34,634 bases of DNA from Undibacterium sp. (GCA_025352365.1 JANXTO010000265.1:1-34634); one strand, 5' to 3'; shown: positions 1 through 8,828, numbered from the stretch's first letter. The notes: generated by a model not told the origin, from the sequence alone. Numbers and translations are program-made.

Positions 1-163
1 CGCCTTTGACAAAGCCCAATTCCTTCAAGCGACGAACCACATCGAAACTAGATTTTGCGCTGGCAATGATATTTTCAGAAACTTCAGTCACTAAAGCAGA
101 ATCACCAACCTGAAGCTTATCCAAGGTTGTGGAGTTAGACGATGTAGCCAACAAACTGCTCAT
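1..163 (-). CDS. feoA: FeoA-family ferrous iron transport protein, 5' part only
   Basis: This is the first 54 codons of a gene that runs off the left edge. The start is an ATG at 161-163 with an AGGA Shine-Dalgarno six bases upstream. The translation begins MSSLLATSSNSTTLDKLQVG and reaches a VVRRLKELGFVKG stretch, which matches the FeoA SH3-like domain (a short hydrophobic lead, then the RRL-x-x-LGF-x-x-G signature). FeoA is a small cytoplasmic partner of the FeoB ferrous iron permease, and feoB would be expected further left, outside the window. The Fur-box promoter directly upstream supports an iron-uptake role. An N-terminal extension of about 12 residues precedes the usual FeoA start. The assignment rests on the short motif and context because the rest of the protein cannot be seen. 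Confidence 0.8.
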   Translation of the reverse strand, partial: MSSLLATSSNSTTLDKLQVGDSALVTEVSENIIASAKSSFDVVRRLKELGFVKG

Positions 164-548
164 GATTAATCCTGCGTGTAGAAAAAACTAAATGATAATG
201 AGAATATATATCAATATGAATCAGCATTCAAGCTATACCACCTTCAGATATTAATTCTTAATTTAACATAATATAAATTATGCGAAAAACTAAGCATCTG
301 GAGTGATGTTAGTAAAATCACTAATTGAAAGCCATTGTGTGAAGAGTTTTCATAATAATGAACGCAACATCGGTTACTCATCATGTCACAAACCAGTCTA
401 CAATACATAACGTGTCCAGGCGTACTTCGCCAAGGCTAGTGATTCGAGAAACGCTTTCCACGCTGCTGCACAATTTGAAAAAATCATACTTTGGTGTTCT
501 CTTTAAAGCTAAATAATTCGTTCCACTTCTAATGTTAATAATATTATT
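164..548. other. Intergenic region between feoA and the GH114-like lipoprotein gene
   Basis: This 385-base AT-rich gap between divergent genes holds the Fur-box promoter in its left part (194-231). I see no further gene, terminator or convincing inverted repeat in the remainder. The gene at 549 has no clear Shine-Dalgarno: the bases before its ATG are an AT-rich TAATAATATTATT run. Confidence 0.6.
194..231 (-). promoter_or_regulatory. Fur-box promoter of feoA
   Basis: Bases 194-212 read GATAATGAGAATATATATC, matching 15 of 19 positions of the classical Fur consensus. On the minus strand a -35-like TTGAAT (226-231) and a -10-like TATATT (203-208) are separated by exactly 17 bases, and the -10 lies inside the Fur box. 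That is the usual arrangement for iron-dependent Fur repression, and it points at the feoA-like gene starting at 163. Confidence 0.75.
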
Positions 549-1460
549 ATGTCAAGTATAAGTACTCGTGCTGTCTTTAGTTTAATTTTGTGCAGCTTAC
601 TACTTGCCTGTGGCGGCGGCGCACCTTCTACAACGCCAGCCCAAACACCAACACCTGTTCCAACACCTACATCCAGCAATCAAACCTATTTTTACTTCAG
701 TTCTGGCCACGACCCACTGACAGTTTTAACTACAAGCCAAGCCAAGACTACGCTGGCAAAATACACTAACGTGATTGCAGGAATAGATGCGGGTGGGAAT
801 ACTAGCTCAACTGAATTTTTGAGCCGAGTACAAAATTTACGCGCCCAGGGGTGGCGCCTGCACGTTTATTTGGAAGGACCGGGCGGACCAACTGGCAATA
901 GCTGGAGTGCAGATGAATGCTTACGTGTGCAAAACGCAGCCAAGCTCTATGTTAGCAATTCTGTACCGGTTGGCGATCACTGCCAAGACGATAATGCCAA
1001 TTGGATGAAGGAATGGAACCAGACCGGCTTTTTTAAACAGTTGCAACAACAATTAATCGATCTACAGCCTTTAGGTGTTGAATCGGTAGAAGTAGATAAT
1101 TTATACCGAGCCGGATATGGCGATGGCGCTAAACCGATATCGGATTTCATTGTTCGCTTCAACAATGGTAAGTCAGCTAACAATACCATTAAGTTATTAC
1201 TAAAAAATATAGGCTCACCCGCCGAACTTGATGCCATTCTTGGAGCCAGTCCACGCGCAGCGATAGCGGACTACATGATTTTGGAAGAGGATTTAAAAAA
1301 TCAGTGGTGTGCCCTGCAAAACACAGGAAAAAAATATGGCATCGTCGCCGCTTTCAGCTGGAATACCTTCGACTATCACGCTGAAACTGATAGCAATGGA
1401 AAAGATCTAGTTTTATCCGGCCCCGCACAGAGCCAACGCCAAAGCTTTAGCTGTAGTTAA
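549..1460 (+). CDS. Secreted lipoprotein with a GH114-like (endo-alpha-1,4-polygalactosaminidase type) barrel domain
   Basis: A 303-residue lipoprotein. Residues 1-20 are a signal peptide ending in the lipobox LLAC, with Cys21 the lipidated residue. A Pro/Thr-rich linker (25-43) leads to a single domain at about 46-303. That domain has features of TM1410/GH114-type barrels: IAGIDAGGN (77-84), an NWMKEWN segment (151-157), LGVESVEVDN (175-184) with acidic residues at a strand end, and DYMILEE (241-247). Known GH114 enzymes cut galactosaminogalactan or Pel-like polymers, so a biofilm-polysaccharide hydrolase anchored in the outer membrane is a reasonable inference. The family call is from remembered motifs and is not secure. 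The gene stands alone between feoA and a convergent DM9 gene. No Shine-Dalgarno is visible, so the start rests on the signal peptide. Confidence 0.55.
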   Translation: MSSISTRAVFSLILCSLLLACGGGAPSTTPAQTPTPVPTPTSSNQTYFYFSSGHDPLTVLTTSQAKTTLAKYTNVIAGIDAGGNTSSTEFLSRVQNLRAQGWRLHVYLEGPGGPTGNSWSADECLRVQNAAKLYVSNSVPVGDHCQDDNANWMKEWNQTGFFKQLQQQLIDLQPLGVESVEVDNLYRAGYGDGAKPISDFIVRFNNGKSANNTIKLLLKNIGSPAELDAILGASPRAAIADYMILEEDLKNQWCALQNTGKKYGIVAAFSWNTFDYHAETDSNGKDLVLSGPAQSQRQSFSCS

Positions 1461-1546
1461 GTCCGCAAATCGGAATCTATTGCTCTGATGCGCTTCAATA
1501 TTTGATAATTCTTAGCCGCAGCTATATTCATACGGTGGGCTCTGAT

Positions 1547-2524
1547 TTACTCAGTGAGTACCTCATACTGCTTTACGATAGCAATGTGCCTTCCCCAGCC
1601 AATGCTACAGCCACCAAAGTTTTTTCTTATTTTTCCTGGATGGACTCCGTTTTCATTGGGATAGGATCCTCTGCAAAGATAAAGGTCTTCACTAGCAGGT
1701 GGAATATCTTTTCCTCCAACAACGGCATTCTCTGGAACTGCACCGTTAAGAGATGCCGTCCATTTTAACGATGCGCTGCTAATTAGAACTTGATACACCG
1801 GTATCGATAGTTCATGGTGGCCGAAAGTGATATTACAACCAGCCAGACCTTTCCTTATTTTGCCTGGATGAACCCCATCCATATGTTCAGCACGACAAAT
1901 GTAAATAGGCAGATCTTCTTTGCCGATTTTTTCTGTTCCAGCTTGAAAAGCTTTGGCAGGAACATTACCTTGAGAGGCATTTTCCCATACCAACAATACC
2001 TGAGCTTGGGGAGGAGCTGCGCTTAGAGTCTTTATTGGCGTTGCAGCATATTGACCAGTAAATCCTTGATAGATTTGTTGCATTATGCTCGGGGATTTCT
2101 GCGGCGCAGTTATGTTACTGACAGGAGATTGGGCTTGCGCACTGCTGATAAAAAACGAAGTGATACTACTGGTTTCTATTCTCTCTTTTTGAGGCATCGA
2201 TATTGGAGATAAAGTTTGCGCTTGCGAAACCTTATTTTCTGGTTGCTTATATGCACTTCCAACTACAAATGATGCGAGCAGAGCAGGTGCTGAGATACCT
2301 ATTTGAAACACAGTAATCGGTCTATTTTCATTCGCATTGAGCCAACCCACTAACGCACCGGCAACAAATAAGGCGAGTGCACGCATCACCCATCCCAAAA
2401 TATTATAAATACTTAAAGTTTCTATTTTTGTCCCCATAGACTCAGGGTCAAATGTAAGCAATAAGATCAAAATTGGTAAAAGTGCTCCGAGACCTGCAAT
2501 AAATATTCTCTGGCGCGCTGTCAT
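1547..2524 (-). CDS. Inner-membrane protein with two C-terminal DM9 repeats
   Basis: A 325-residue protein. The ATG at 2522-2524 is preferred over an in-frame GTG at 2533 because AAGGTG lies six bases upstream. Three hydrophobic segments (about 7-25, 42-62 and 71-92) precede a low-complexity linker rich in Ser, Gln and Pro. The C-terminal half holds two DM9 (DUF3421) repeats at about 178-248 and 255-325. Each has a YxCR motif, a GVHPGKIRK motif, a Cys-x-I-x-x-G motif and a closing Y-x-VL. DM9 domains are best known as mannose-binding lectin modules of insects and molluscs, and bacterial members are uncharacterised. A surface or periplasmic carbohydrate-binding role is inference. The gene converges on the lipoprotein gene and sits beside peptidase and hydrolase genes of probable accessory origin. 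Confidence 0.7.
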   Translation of the reverse strand: MTARQRIFIAGLGALLPILILLLTFDPESMGTKIETLSIYNILGWVMRALALFVAGALVGWLNANENRPITVFQIGISAPALLASFVVGSAYKQPENKVSQAQTLSPISMPQKERIETSSITSFFISSAQAQSPVSNITAPQKSPSIMQQIYQGFTGQYAATPIKTLSAAPPQAQVLLVWENASQGNVPAKAFQAGTEKIGKEDLPIYICRAEHMDGVHPGKIRKGLAGCNITFGHHELSIPVYQVLISSASLKWTASLNGAVPENAVVGGKDIPPASEDLYLCRGSYPNENGVHPGKIRKNFGGCSIGWGRHIAIVKQYEVLTE

Positions 2525-2761
2525 GATTAACACCTTTTATTTAGCTAAATAAGACTGGGTATGTAAAGCTTCTAAAGTATTTTCTTATTAATTTATGTAT
2601 TTTTTAACACTAAATTCACTTTAGAGCACTTTATCGAAAAAACAAGAAATTATTCATCAGGTGAGTAACTCTTAGTCATCGTTTAACCCAAACTTCAGGT
2701 TGAAACATAACATTCACAAACGGCTTAAATGGGAGCGAACAAAAACTCATAGCACTCTTTT

Positions 2762-3004
2762 TTAACATCCTTTGCAAAGCTGAAAATGCATTGGATCTTT
2801 TCTTGATACGAAATTGCCCCCATAAAAAAATCCGGCATCTTCGAATGCTTTCACAACGTTGTCAGGAAAGCGTTGAGTACTTCCTAGTGGGTACTTGTCT
2901 GCTCCCAAATCGATTGCAATTCCCCAGGAATGAGTTGATGGATGTTTTGATTCACCACGAATTGGGCGATTATTAAAGATAGCGCTGTAATTTTTGCGAG
3001 CCAC
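2762..3004 (-). CDS. Very short M15 (VanY-like) metallopeptidase, possibly 5'-truncated
   Basis: Eighty residues that consist almost only of the M15 catalytic core: STHSWGIAID (23-32) fits SxHxxGxAxD with zinc ligands His25 and Asp32, and DPMHFQ (70-75) supplies the acidic base and third ligand His73. M15 enzymes cut D-Ala or L-Ala-D-Glu bonds in peptidoglycan stems. The annotated start is a GTG. The same frame continues upstream for seven codons to a TAA at 3026-3028, and no Shine-Dalgarno is evident. Typical M15 endolysins carry 40-80 more residues before this core, so the 5' part may be lost. It may be a minimal active enzyme or a remnant. Neighbours DUF5675 and SGNH hydrolase suggest an effector or lysis set. 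Confidence 0.6.
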   Translation of the reverse strand: MARKNYSAIFNNRPIRGESKHPSTHSWGIAIDLGADKYPLGSTQRFPDNVVKAFEDAGFFYGGNFVSRKDPMHFQLCKGC

Positions 3005-3202
3005 TATTAATGTTAAGTTCTGATCTTATCTAAAAGACTTGTCGTAAGCAGCTAGTCTCATAAAAGATAATAAATTTGCACTTTTTTGAAAATAGACTAT
3101 ATTTTTGATATCAAACATGCTTGATCCCCTTTTTTCATAAACAAGCATATTCGGTTATTTGTATGCTGCCCAATGCGATAGTCCAGATACCAGAAAGCAC
3201 CT

Positions 3203-3646
3203 ATGCAGATCCTCATTGTTCGTGACCAAACTCTTTCTGGCGCCGAGGGAACGTTTGGAATAATGTTTGTCGATGGCAAACAATTTTGTGCAACTTGCGA
3301 ACAGCCGTGGAATAACAATCTTCCTAATGCATTCTGCATCCCTGTCGGGAACTATCAACTCATTCCTTATGATTCGCCCGCACATGGTGCGACGGTTGTT
3401 TTCCATAATCCTAGCTTAAGCATTTTTGGTACACCGGCAATGATCCCCTCTGGCAAACAGGGTAGAAGTCTCTGCGAGATTCATAATGCCAATTGGCCCT
3501 TCCAGTTGAGAGGATGTGTTGCCGTTGGTAGCCGTGTAGTTGATATTCCACCACACGGGCTGGGCGTTAACAATAGCGTGAAGACTCTGGCAGAGTTAAT
3601 GTTACGGTGGGGTAAGAGAGAAGGCTTGACTGCCACCGTTCAATAA
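3203..3646 (+). CDS. DUF5675 family protein
   Basis: A 147-residue soluble protein with no signal peptide. It matches the DUF5675 pattern: an N-terminal beta-rich segment with CEQPW (32-36), a CIPVGNYQL segment (45-53), then EIHNANWPFQLRGCVAVG (92-109) and a C-terminal helix containing LAELM. The His94 ... Gly104-Cys105 pair resembles the His ... GC pair of YkuD L,D-transpeptidases, but relatedness is only a suspicion. The function of the family is unknown; members often lie near phage lysis or T6SS genes, as suggested here by the M15 gene behind it and the SGNH hydrolase ahead of it. The start is preceded by an AGAAAG purine tract, a moderate ribosome site. Confidence 0.7.
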   Translation: MQILIVRDQTLSGAEGTFGIMFVDGKQFCATCEQPWNNNLPNAFCIPVGNYQLIPYDSPAHGATVVFHNPSLSIFGTPAMIPSGKQGRSLCEIHNANWPFQLRGCVAVGSRVVDIPPHGLGVNNSVKTLAELMLRWGKREGLTATVQ

Positions 3647-3815
3647 TCGAGGTTGCAGTGAAGGCTTTGATATTTTTGTTAACCGGTCAATGTGTTGATC
3701 GTATTTTCTTGTATGAGCATTGATATTGGTCCGCGAACTGGTCAACTCAATGGATTCAGACTACGAAAAATGAATGAAAAACGAATGGTCATCATTTAAA
3801 TTGCGGGAGATTAAT

Positions 3816-4634
3816 ATGGCGGTATATCGAACAGTAGATCAGTGGGTAGAGGGGAACTATCCCTCGATATTAGCAATAGGTGACAGTTGGTTCTGGTACC
3901 CAAACAACAATATCCTCGAGTCGATCTCAAACCATCCATTAATGCTACCCGCCTATAAAAATATACAAGCGGTAGGTTATAACGGCGCCCTACTCCAGCA
4001 ATACGTCGGGGCCGGTAAATACGCGCCGTTTGTAGAAGAGTATTTAAAATCAGCAAACCGAGGTTTTTTCAACATATTTATGATTAGCGGTGCCGGCAAC
4101 GACGCCGTTGACTATCATCTTGCTCTGCGCAGCAATTGCTCTAACATTCCTGATCCTAAGGATTGTATTGATCCTGACGGTATCGATAATCTGTTACGCA
4201 TCATCGTGACTGCAATGGGTGGACTGATCCATGAAATACGATGGGCATATAAAGACCTTCCTGCACAGCCTCGCCCCATTTTCATCAACGGTTATGATTA
4301 TCCTGTACCTGATGGCCGAGGTTTTACGTTAGCCGGTGTTCAATTCAACGGACCATGGCTAAAGCCGGCGCTAGATCAATCGAAAGTGAATCCTGATTTA
4401 ATTTATCGTATCGCAGTAATCAAAGAGCTGATTGTTCGACTGAACACAACGCTCGCGAGCTTCAACGATTGGGAAAATGATGTTGTATTTGTGAGTTCGC
4501 CAGGGACGCTACGCACGGGTGACGGATATCAAGAGGATTGGGCAAACGAATTGCACCCAACACCGAGTGGTTTTAATAAAATTGTTAATGCCCATTGGAT
4601 ACCGCATTTTAAGCGATGGGGTATGGCTAATTAG
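3816..4634 (+). CDS. SGNH/GDSL-type hydrolase
   Basis: A 272-residue protein. The ATG at 3816 is chosen over the in-frame ATG at 3774 because GGGAGA lies five bases upstream. The SGNH blocks appear in order: block I GDSW (22-25) with nucleophile Ser24, block II Gly in VGYNGA (near 53-57), block III GAGND near residue 92 with the oxyanion Asn, and block V with Asp241 and His247 in DWANELHPT. The fold serves esterases, lipases and acetylhydrolases; the substrate here is unknown. There is no signal peptide, so export through a Sec-independent route (for example as T6SS cargo) or a cytoplasmic role are both possible. It follows the DUF5675 gene on the same strand. Confidence 0.8.
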   Translation: MAVYRTVDQWVEGNYPSILAIGDSWFWYPNNNILESISNHPLMLPAYKNIQAVGYNGALLQQYVGAGKYAPFVEEYLKSANRGFFNIFMISGAGNDAVDYHLALRSNCSNIPDPKDCIDPDGIDNLLRIIVTAMGGLIHEIRWAYKDLPAQPRPIFINGYDYPVPDGRGFTLAGVQFNGPWLKPALDQSKVNPDLIYRIAVIKELIVRLNTTLASFNDWENDVVFVSSPGTLRTGDGYQEDWANELHPTPSGFNKIVNAHWIPHFKRWGMAN

Positions 4635-4804
4635 ATTCGCGACGCGTCTATCTAGTCTTGACCAGGACAATTAACGCTTACCAGTCTGCAATTTATGAGC
4701 ATTGCTTGGATCTCATTATTATTTGATAGGAGGAGCATTGCGATCTCAGGAGATTTTATCGTTGCTTAGCCTCCTCATTTGTCCTTGATACGTCGTTAGG
4801 GCGG

Positions 4805-5662
4805 TCAGGTTTTCTTCCTTCCACCAAAATATAGTGTCATTGCAATGACACCAGACAGCAACATCATCATCAAGCTAATGGCATTGACTACCGGAGTTGC
4901 GCCCTCCTTCATTCGTCCATACATTAGGATAGTGAGCGGTGCGTCACTTCCGGCAAGCATGTATGTCGTATTGAAGTTTTCAAAAGACAGTAGGAATGAC
5001 ATCAATACAGCGCCCCAAATCGCTGGTTTTAAATAGGGCAGCGTAATGGTTAAAAAGATGGCGCGTTTGTTGGCTCCTAAGTTCATCGCAGCTTCTTCTA
5101 GGCTCATATCCAGGCGCTTTAGGCGGGCGCTGATCGTCAGTGTTGCGATGGCGACGATATAAGAGAATTGCCCTAACGCGACCAGAAACAAACCGGGCCT
5201 TAAAAAATCGAGCTCCCAGCCAAATATATCATCAGCAAACTGAGCAAGCTTGCTCATCAGCGATAAGATGGAAATTCCTAAAATGACGCCAGGGATAACC
5301 AGCGGGATCAACATCATCTGCGATAACAATTGCTGTCCACGGAATCGAAATCGCTCCAATAGAAACGCATTTCCGGTGCCCACAAGAGCACTAAAAAATG
5401 TCACGCCCAAAGCGACCTTGCCACTATTAATCAGACTATCTAGAATCTCTTGGTCAAAAAAGAGACCCGTTCGCTCACCGGCTCCGTTGGCGAAAAACCA
5501 GTCACAGGTAAAACCTTTCCAAGGGGGCAACGGGTAAGGAGCGTCATTAAACGAAAAGACCGCAACAATTGATAAAGGCAGGAACAGAAAAATGAAAAAA
5601 TAAACCAGATAACTGCTTCTGATGAATTGCGTAAAACGCGATTGTCGAATGCTTGGGATCAT
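4805..5662 (-). CDS. potI: Polyamine-type ABC transporter permease (PotC/PotI-like)
   Basis: A 285-residue inner-membrane permease with six predicted hydrophobic segments. It has the EAA loop that docks on the ATPase (EEAAMNLGANKRAIFLTITLP near residues 187-207). Length and sequence fit the PotC/PotI branch of spermidine/putrescine importers. It is the last gene of a four-gene operon and overlaps the preceding permease gene by four bases (ATGA), with a GAGG ribosome site inside that gene. The symbol reflects operon order (binding protein, ATPase, permease, permease), as in potFGHI. Opine or other cationic substrates cannot be excluded. Confidence 0.85.
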   Translation of the reverse strand: MIPSIRQSRFTQFIRSSYLVYFFIFLFLPLSIVAVFSFNDAPYPLPPWKGFTCDWFFANGAGERTGLFFDQEILDSLINSGKVALGVTFFSALVGTGNAFLLERFRFRGQQLLSQMMLIPLVIPGVILGISILSLMSKLAQFADDIFGWELDFLRPGLFLVALGQFSYIVAIATLTISARLKRLDMSLEEAAMNLGANKRAIFLTITLPYLKPAIWGAVLMSFLLSFENFNTTYMLAGSDAPLTILMYGRMKEGATPVVNAISLMMMLLSGVIAMTLYFGGRKKT

Positions 5663-6528
5663 GAGCGCCTCATTACTTCATCAAATGATTGGCCGCTCAA
5701 TTTCAGCCCTAACCAAACAAAACAGCTGGACAATCCTAAGAGAATAAAAGCAAGTGCTGCTCCCTGCTCCCAATTAAAACGGGTAATGAACTGCGTATAA
5801 ATCTGCTCTGTGAACCACATGGAGTTTTTGCCGCCCAACAGCACCGGTGTTAAATAATTACCCAAGGTCAGCATAAACACCATGATGCATCCGGCCACAA
5901 TCCCCGGTGCCGCATGCGGGATGAGTATCTGTCTCAAAATATTAAGACGGCTTCCGCCCAGATCGTATGCCGCCTCTACCAAGCTGTTATCCAATGTTTC
6001 TAAGGCATTGACCAATGGGATCAGCATAAAGAGTAAGGATGAATAGACCAAACCGAGCATCACCGTTCCATCGCTATACAGCAGATCAACAGGATGATCA
6101 GTCAGACCAAGCCGATACAGCACTTGCGGAATAACACCATTACTGCGTAGAAGAATCATCCACCCCAATGTTCTTACCATTTCGCTGACCCAAAATGGCA
6201 AAACGATGACCGTCATTAAAAATAACTTTGATCGTCCAGCGGCTATTTTTGCGATATACCAGGCGACAGGGAATGTCAGTACCAAAGTAATCACGGTTGC
6301 ACATAACGACATCAGTGCCGTACGCAGAAAGGTATGCCAATACAAAGGTTCATCTATAAACGTCTGGTATTGCTTTAAGCTGAAATGAAATGACTGTGGC
6401 CCGGCGCGTGTTTGCAAAGAGAGAAACAGCATTTCAAGGTGGGGAAATATAATCAGCATCGACAACCAGATCACTGCTGGTGCCAATAGAACCCAGAGCA
6501 ATACGGGCGAATTATTGGTTTTCATCAT
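5659..6528 (-). CDS. potH: Polyamine-type ABC transporter permease (PotB/PotH-like)
   Basis: A 289-residue integral membrane protein with six hydrophobic segments, the first at about 10-29. The EAA-type loop reads EAAYDLGGSRLNILRQILIP (about residues 185-204), the contact site for the ATPase. It forms the permease heterodimer with the product of the overlapping downstream gene. It starts nine bases after the ATPase gene stops, consistent with translational coupling. Two adjacent ATG codons are present at the start, and the ribosome site is weak. Substrate class is inferred from the operon. Confidence 0.85.
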   Translation of the reverse strand: MMKTNNSPVLLWVLLAPAVIWLSMLIIFPHLEMLFLSLQTRAGPQSFHFSLKQYQTFIDEPLYWHTFLRTALMSLCATVITLVLTFPVAWYIAKIAAGRSKLFLMTVIVLPFWVSEMVRTLGWMILLRSNGVIPQVLYRLGLTDHPVDLLYSDGTVMLGLVYSSLLFMLIPLVNALETLDNSLVEAAYDLGGSRLNILRQILIPHAAPGIVAGCIMVFMLTLGNYLTPVLLGGKNSMWFTEQIYTQFITRFNWEQGAALAFILLGLSSCFVWLGLKLSGQSFDEVMRRS

Positions 6529-6536
6529 TGGCTGTT

Positions 6537-7679
6537 TTAATGTTTTCCGTGCTGAGTCACATCGATAGCAAATGCATGCACATGCTCTGCATTAAAGCTC
6601 AAATAAACTTGCGCACCGGGTTGAAACGCAGTGCTCAAACCTGTGTGGGGCATCGCCACTTTGACTGACAATTCCGTGTTGATGATCTTGACCTCAACCG
6701 ACGAGTTAGCACCGTCAAACAATATAGTGCCGATGTTTCCTTCCAACTGATTGTCGCTCACCATATCGGTTGGCGGTCTCATTGACATAGCGATGTTTTC
6801 AGGACGAATAAATAATGCCGCAGAGACGCCCGCGTTCATTTTTTGCACGTTCGCAGAGCGAATAACGGTATTCTCTCCCACCTTTATTTCCAGAAATTTG
6901 TCGTTCACATTAGCGACCTGACCAGACAGTTGGTTGCTATTCCCCACGAAGCCGGCAACGAACGCAGTTTGCGGTCGATAATACAAATCTTGTGGCGATC
7001 CCAGCTGTTCAAACTTCCCTTTATTCATCACACCGACAAAATCGGACATGACTAATGCCTCAGACTGATCATGGGTAATGTAGATAAATGTGGTGCCTAT
7101 TTCAGCTTGTAATTGCTTAAGCTCCAGCTTCATGTGTTCTCTGAGCTTCAAGTCAAGCGCGCCTAAGGGTTCATCGAGTAACAGCAAGGTCGGATCGAGG
7201 ATCAAAGAGCGCGCGATGGCAACTCGTTGTTTTTGGCCACCTGAGAGCTGATCGATGCGCTTGTCCGATGCATCAGGCAAGCCAACTCGACGCAACATAT
7301 CGGCGACTTTTTGTTTGATCTCTACTCGCTTGACCGAGCGCCGTTCCAATCCATAGGCGACGTTTTCACCTACCGTCATCATCGGAAATAAAGCCAAGTG
7401 CTGAAAAATCATATTCACCGGACGAACATTCGGTGCGACCTGCAGCATACTTTTTCCATCAATCAGAATATCACCTTGATCTGGCTGAATAAATCCAGCA
7501 ATCATGCGGAGTAAGGTCGTTTTTCCACATCCTGAGGGTCCTAAGATAGAACAGAAACTACCTTTAGGAACTTCAAGAGAGACGTTATCAACTGCGGTAA
7601 ATAACTGATTTTGATAGATATATTGTTTAGTGACGTTAGAGATCGCTAAATCGATTTTTTTATTAGAAATATGACTCAT
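6537..7679 (-). CDS. potG: Spermidine/putrescine-type ABC transporter ATP-binding protein
   Basis: A 380-residue ATPase. Walker A is GPSGCGKTT (near 48-56), the signature motif LSGGQKQRVA near 144, Walker B LLLLDEPLGAL near 165 and the H-loop ITHD near 200. The C-terminal 120 residues form a TOBE-type regulatory domain, typical of the PotA/PotG and MalK group. It energises the two downstream permeases. It lies 66 bases after the binding-protein gene, and an AAGAG ribosome site precedes the ATG. Order and length are closer to PotG than PotA, though the two cannot be separated with confidence by eye. Confidence 0.9.
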   Translation of the reverse strand: MSHISNKKIDLAISNVTKQYIYQNQLFTAVDNVSLEVPKGSFCSILGPSGCGKTTLLRMIAGFIQPDQGDILIDGKSMLQVAPNVRPVNMIFQHLALFPMMTVGENVAYGLERRSVKRVEIKQKVADMLRRVGLPDASDKRIDQLSGGQKQRVAIARSLILDPTLLLLDEPLGALDLKLREHMKLELKQLQAEIGTTFIYITHDQSEALVMSDFVGVMNKGKFEQLGSPQDLYYRPQTAFVAGFVGNSNQLSGQVANVNDKFLEIKVGENTVIRSANVQKMNAGVSAALFIRPENIAMSMRPPTDMVSDNQLEGNIGTILFDGANSSVEVKIINTELSVKVAMPHTGLSTAFQPGAQVYLSFNAEHVHAFAIDVTQHGKH

Positions 7680-7745
7680 GTACTCTTGTAAAAGTGGACT
7701 GCCAGGTTAGGAGAAGCACCGATCAGAAATACTTAAAATAATCTT

Positions 7746-8828
7746 CTACAAACTCGCTTTAACACGATCAAGGATTTTTCCGTCGATTTCTTCTAGACCT
7801 GCAGGAATAGCTGGATACCACTTAATATTTTTAAATGCATCTGGAGAAAACGAATCATTCAATTGCGATTTCATCTTGGCATCCATAAAACTATCAGCCC
7901 CTTTTACCGCCGTAAAACTGCCTGAAATTTGCGCCATGCGTGCGGCAATTTCTGGACGAGTCACAAAATTAATCCATGCGTAGGCCGCAGCATCATTTTT
8001 GCCCCTCGCAGGAATAGCATAGGCGTCAATCCAGCCCAACGCGCCTGACTTTGGCGCAATGAATTTAAGTGTAGGTAATTCGCGATTCAATTTCCATCCA
8101 CCGCTGTCCCACATTTGCGCTGCGACCAGTTCACCGCTACGCAGATCGTTTAATAGTTGATCTTTGCTTTCCCAAAAATATTTATAATTCTTCTTACATG
8201 CCATCATTTTTTCGCCTGCTGCCTGCATGATTTGTTCATATTGTTTAGGGTTGTTATAGGCCTTAAACGGGTCCTGTCCCATCGAAAATGCAGCTGCAAT
8301 CAGGCTCGGGCGTTTTAATCGCACTGCGACTTTTCCGCTATATTCAGGACGGCACAAATCGAGGTAATCTACAATTTTTGCTTTGTTGGTTGCTACGACT
8401 AATCCATCTGTTCCCCAGAAAAATGGTACGCCATAGGATTTACCTTGATACATCGTGACCTTTTTTGAGGCCTCAAACATTTCTGGTAAAAAACGATCTG
8501 TTTTTATTTTTGTGAGATCAAGCGGCTTATACATTCCGAATTCTGAAAGTGGCCCGATGATCCTGTCCTGACTTGGCTGAGCGAGATCAAAACCGGCACC
8601 ACCTGTGGCACGTAACTTCGAAATCATCTCCTCATTATTAGAGATAGTGACTTCGACGACGATTCCAGTTTCTTTGGTAAATTGCTCGGTAATTTCTTTG
8701 GGAGCGTAATCCGCCCAGGTTAATAAGCGGAGCTTTTCTGCGGCGACACTCGCCTGAGAAAGAGACATCGCGACAGCAGCGAGGACGAACGATATTTTTC
8801 GAGCGGTCAATACATTGGCAAAATACAT
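7746..8828 (-). CDS. potF: Periplasmic polyamine-type substrate-binding protein (PotD/PotF-like)
   Basis: A 360-residue extracellular solute-binding protein, first gene of the operon. The open frame extends further upstream, but the ATG at 8826-8828 has AGGGA about eight bases before it and starts a good signal peptide (MYFANVL to SQASVAA, then EKLRLLTWADY). The LLTWADY strand, the WDSGGW segment and the C-terminal GLEEIDGKILDRV are typical of the spermidine/putrescine-binding family. It captures substrate in the periplasm and delivers it to the PotH/PotI-like channel. Whether the ligand is putrescine, spermidine or a related amine is not visible. Confidence 0.85.
   Translation of the reverse strand: MYFANVLTARKISFVLAAVAMSLSQASVAAEKLRLLTWADYAPKEITEQFTKETGIVVEVTISNNEEMISKLRATGGAGFDLAQPSQDRIIGPLSEFGMYKPLDLTKIKTDRFLPEMFEASKKVTMYQGKSYGVPFFWGTDGLVVATNKAKIVDYLDLCRPEYSGKVAVRLKRPSLIAAAFSMGQDPFKAYNNPKQYEQIMQAAGEKMMACKKNYKYFWESKDQLLNDLRSGELVAAQMWDSGGWKLNRELPTLKFIAPKSGALGWIDAYAIPARGKNDAAAYAWINFVTRPEIAARMAQISGSFTAVKGADSFMDAKMKSQLNDSFSPDAFKNIKWYPAIPAGLEEIDGKILDRVKASL

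Noticed and set aside
1502-2026. Plus-strand frames opposite the DM9 gene
   Set aside because: They lie antisense to a well-supported gene, have no family features and look like mirror frames.
4728-4775. Imperfect stem-loop (AGGAGG ... CCTCCT) downstream of the transporter operon
   Set aside because: Pairing is interrupted and no T run follows on either strand; not convincing as a terminator.
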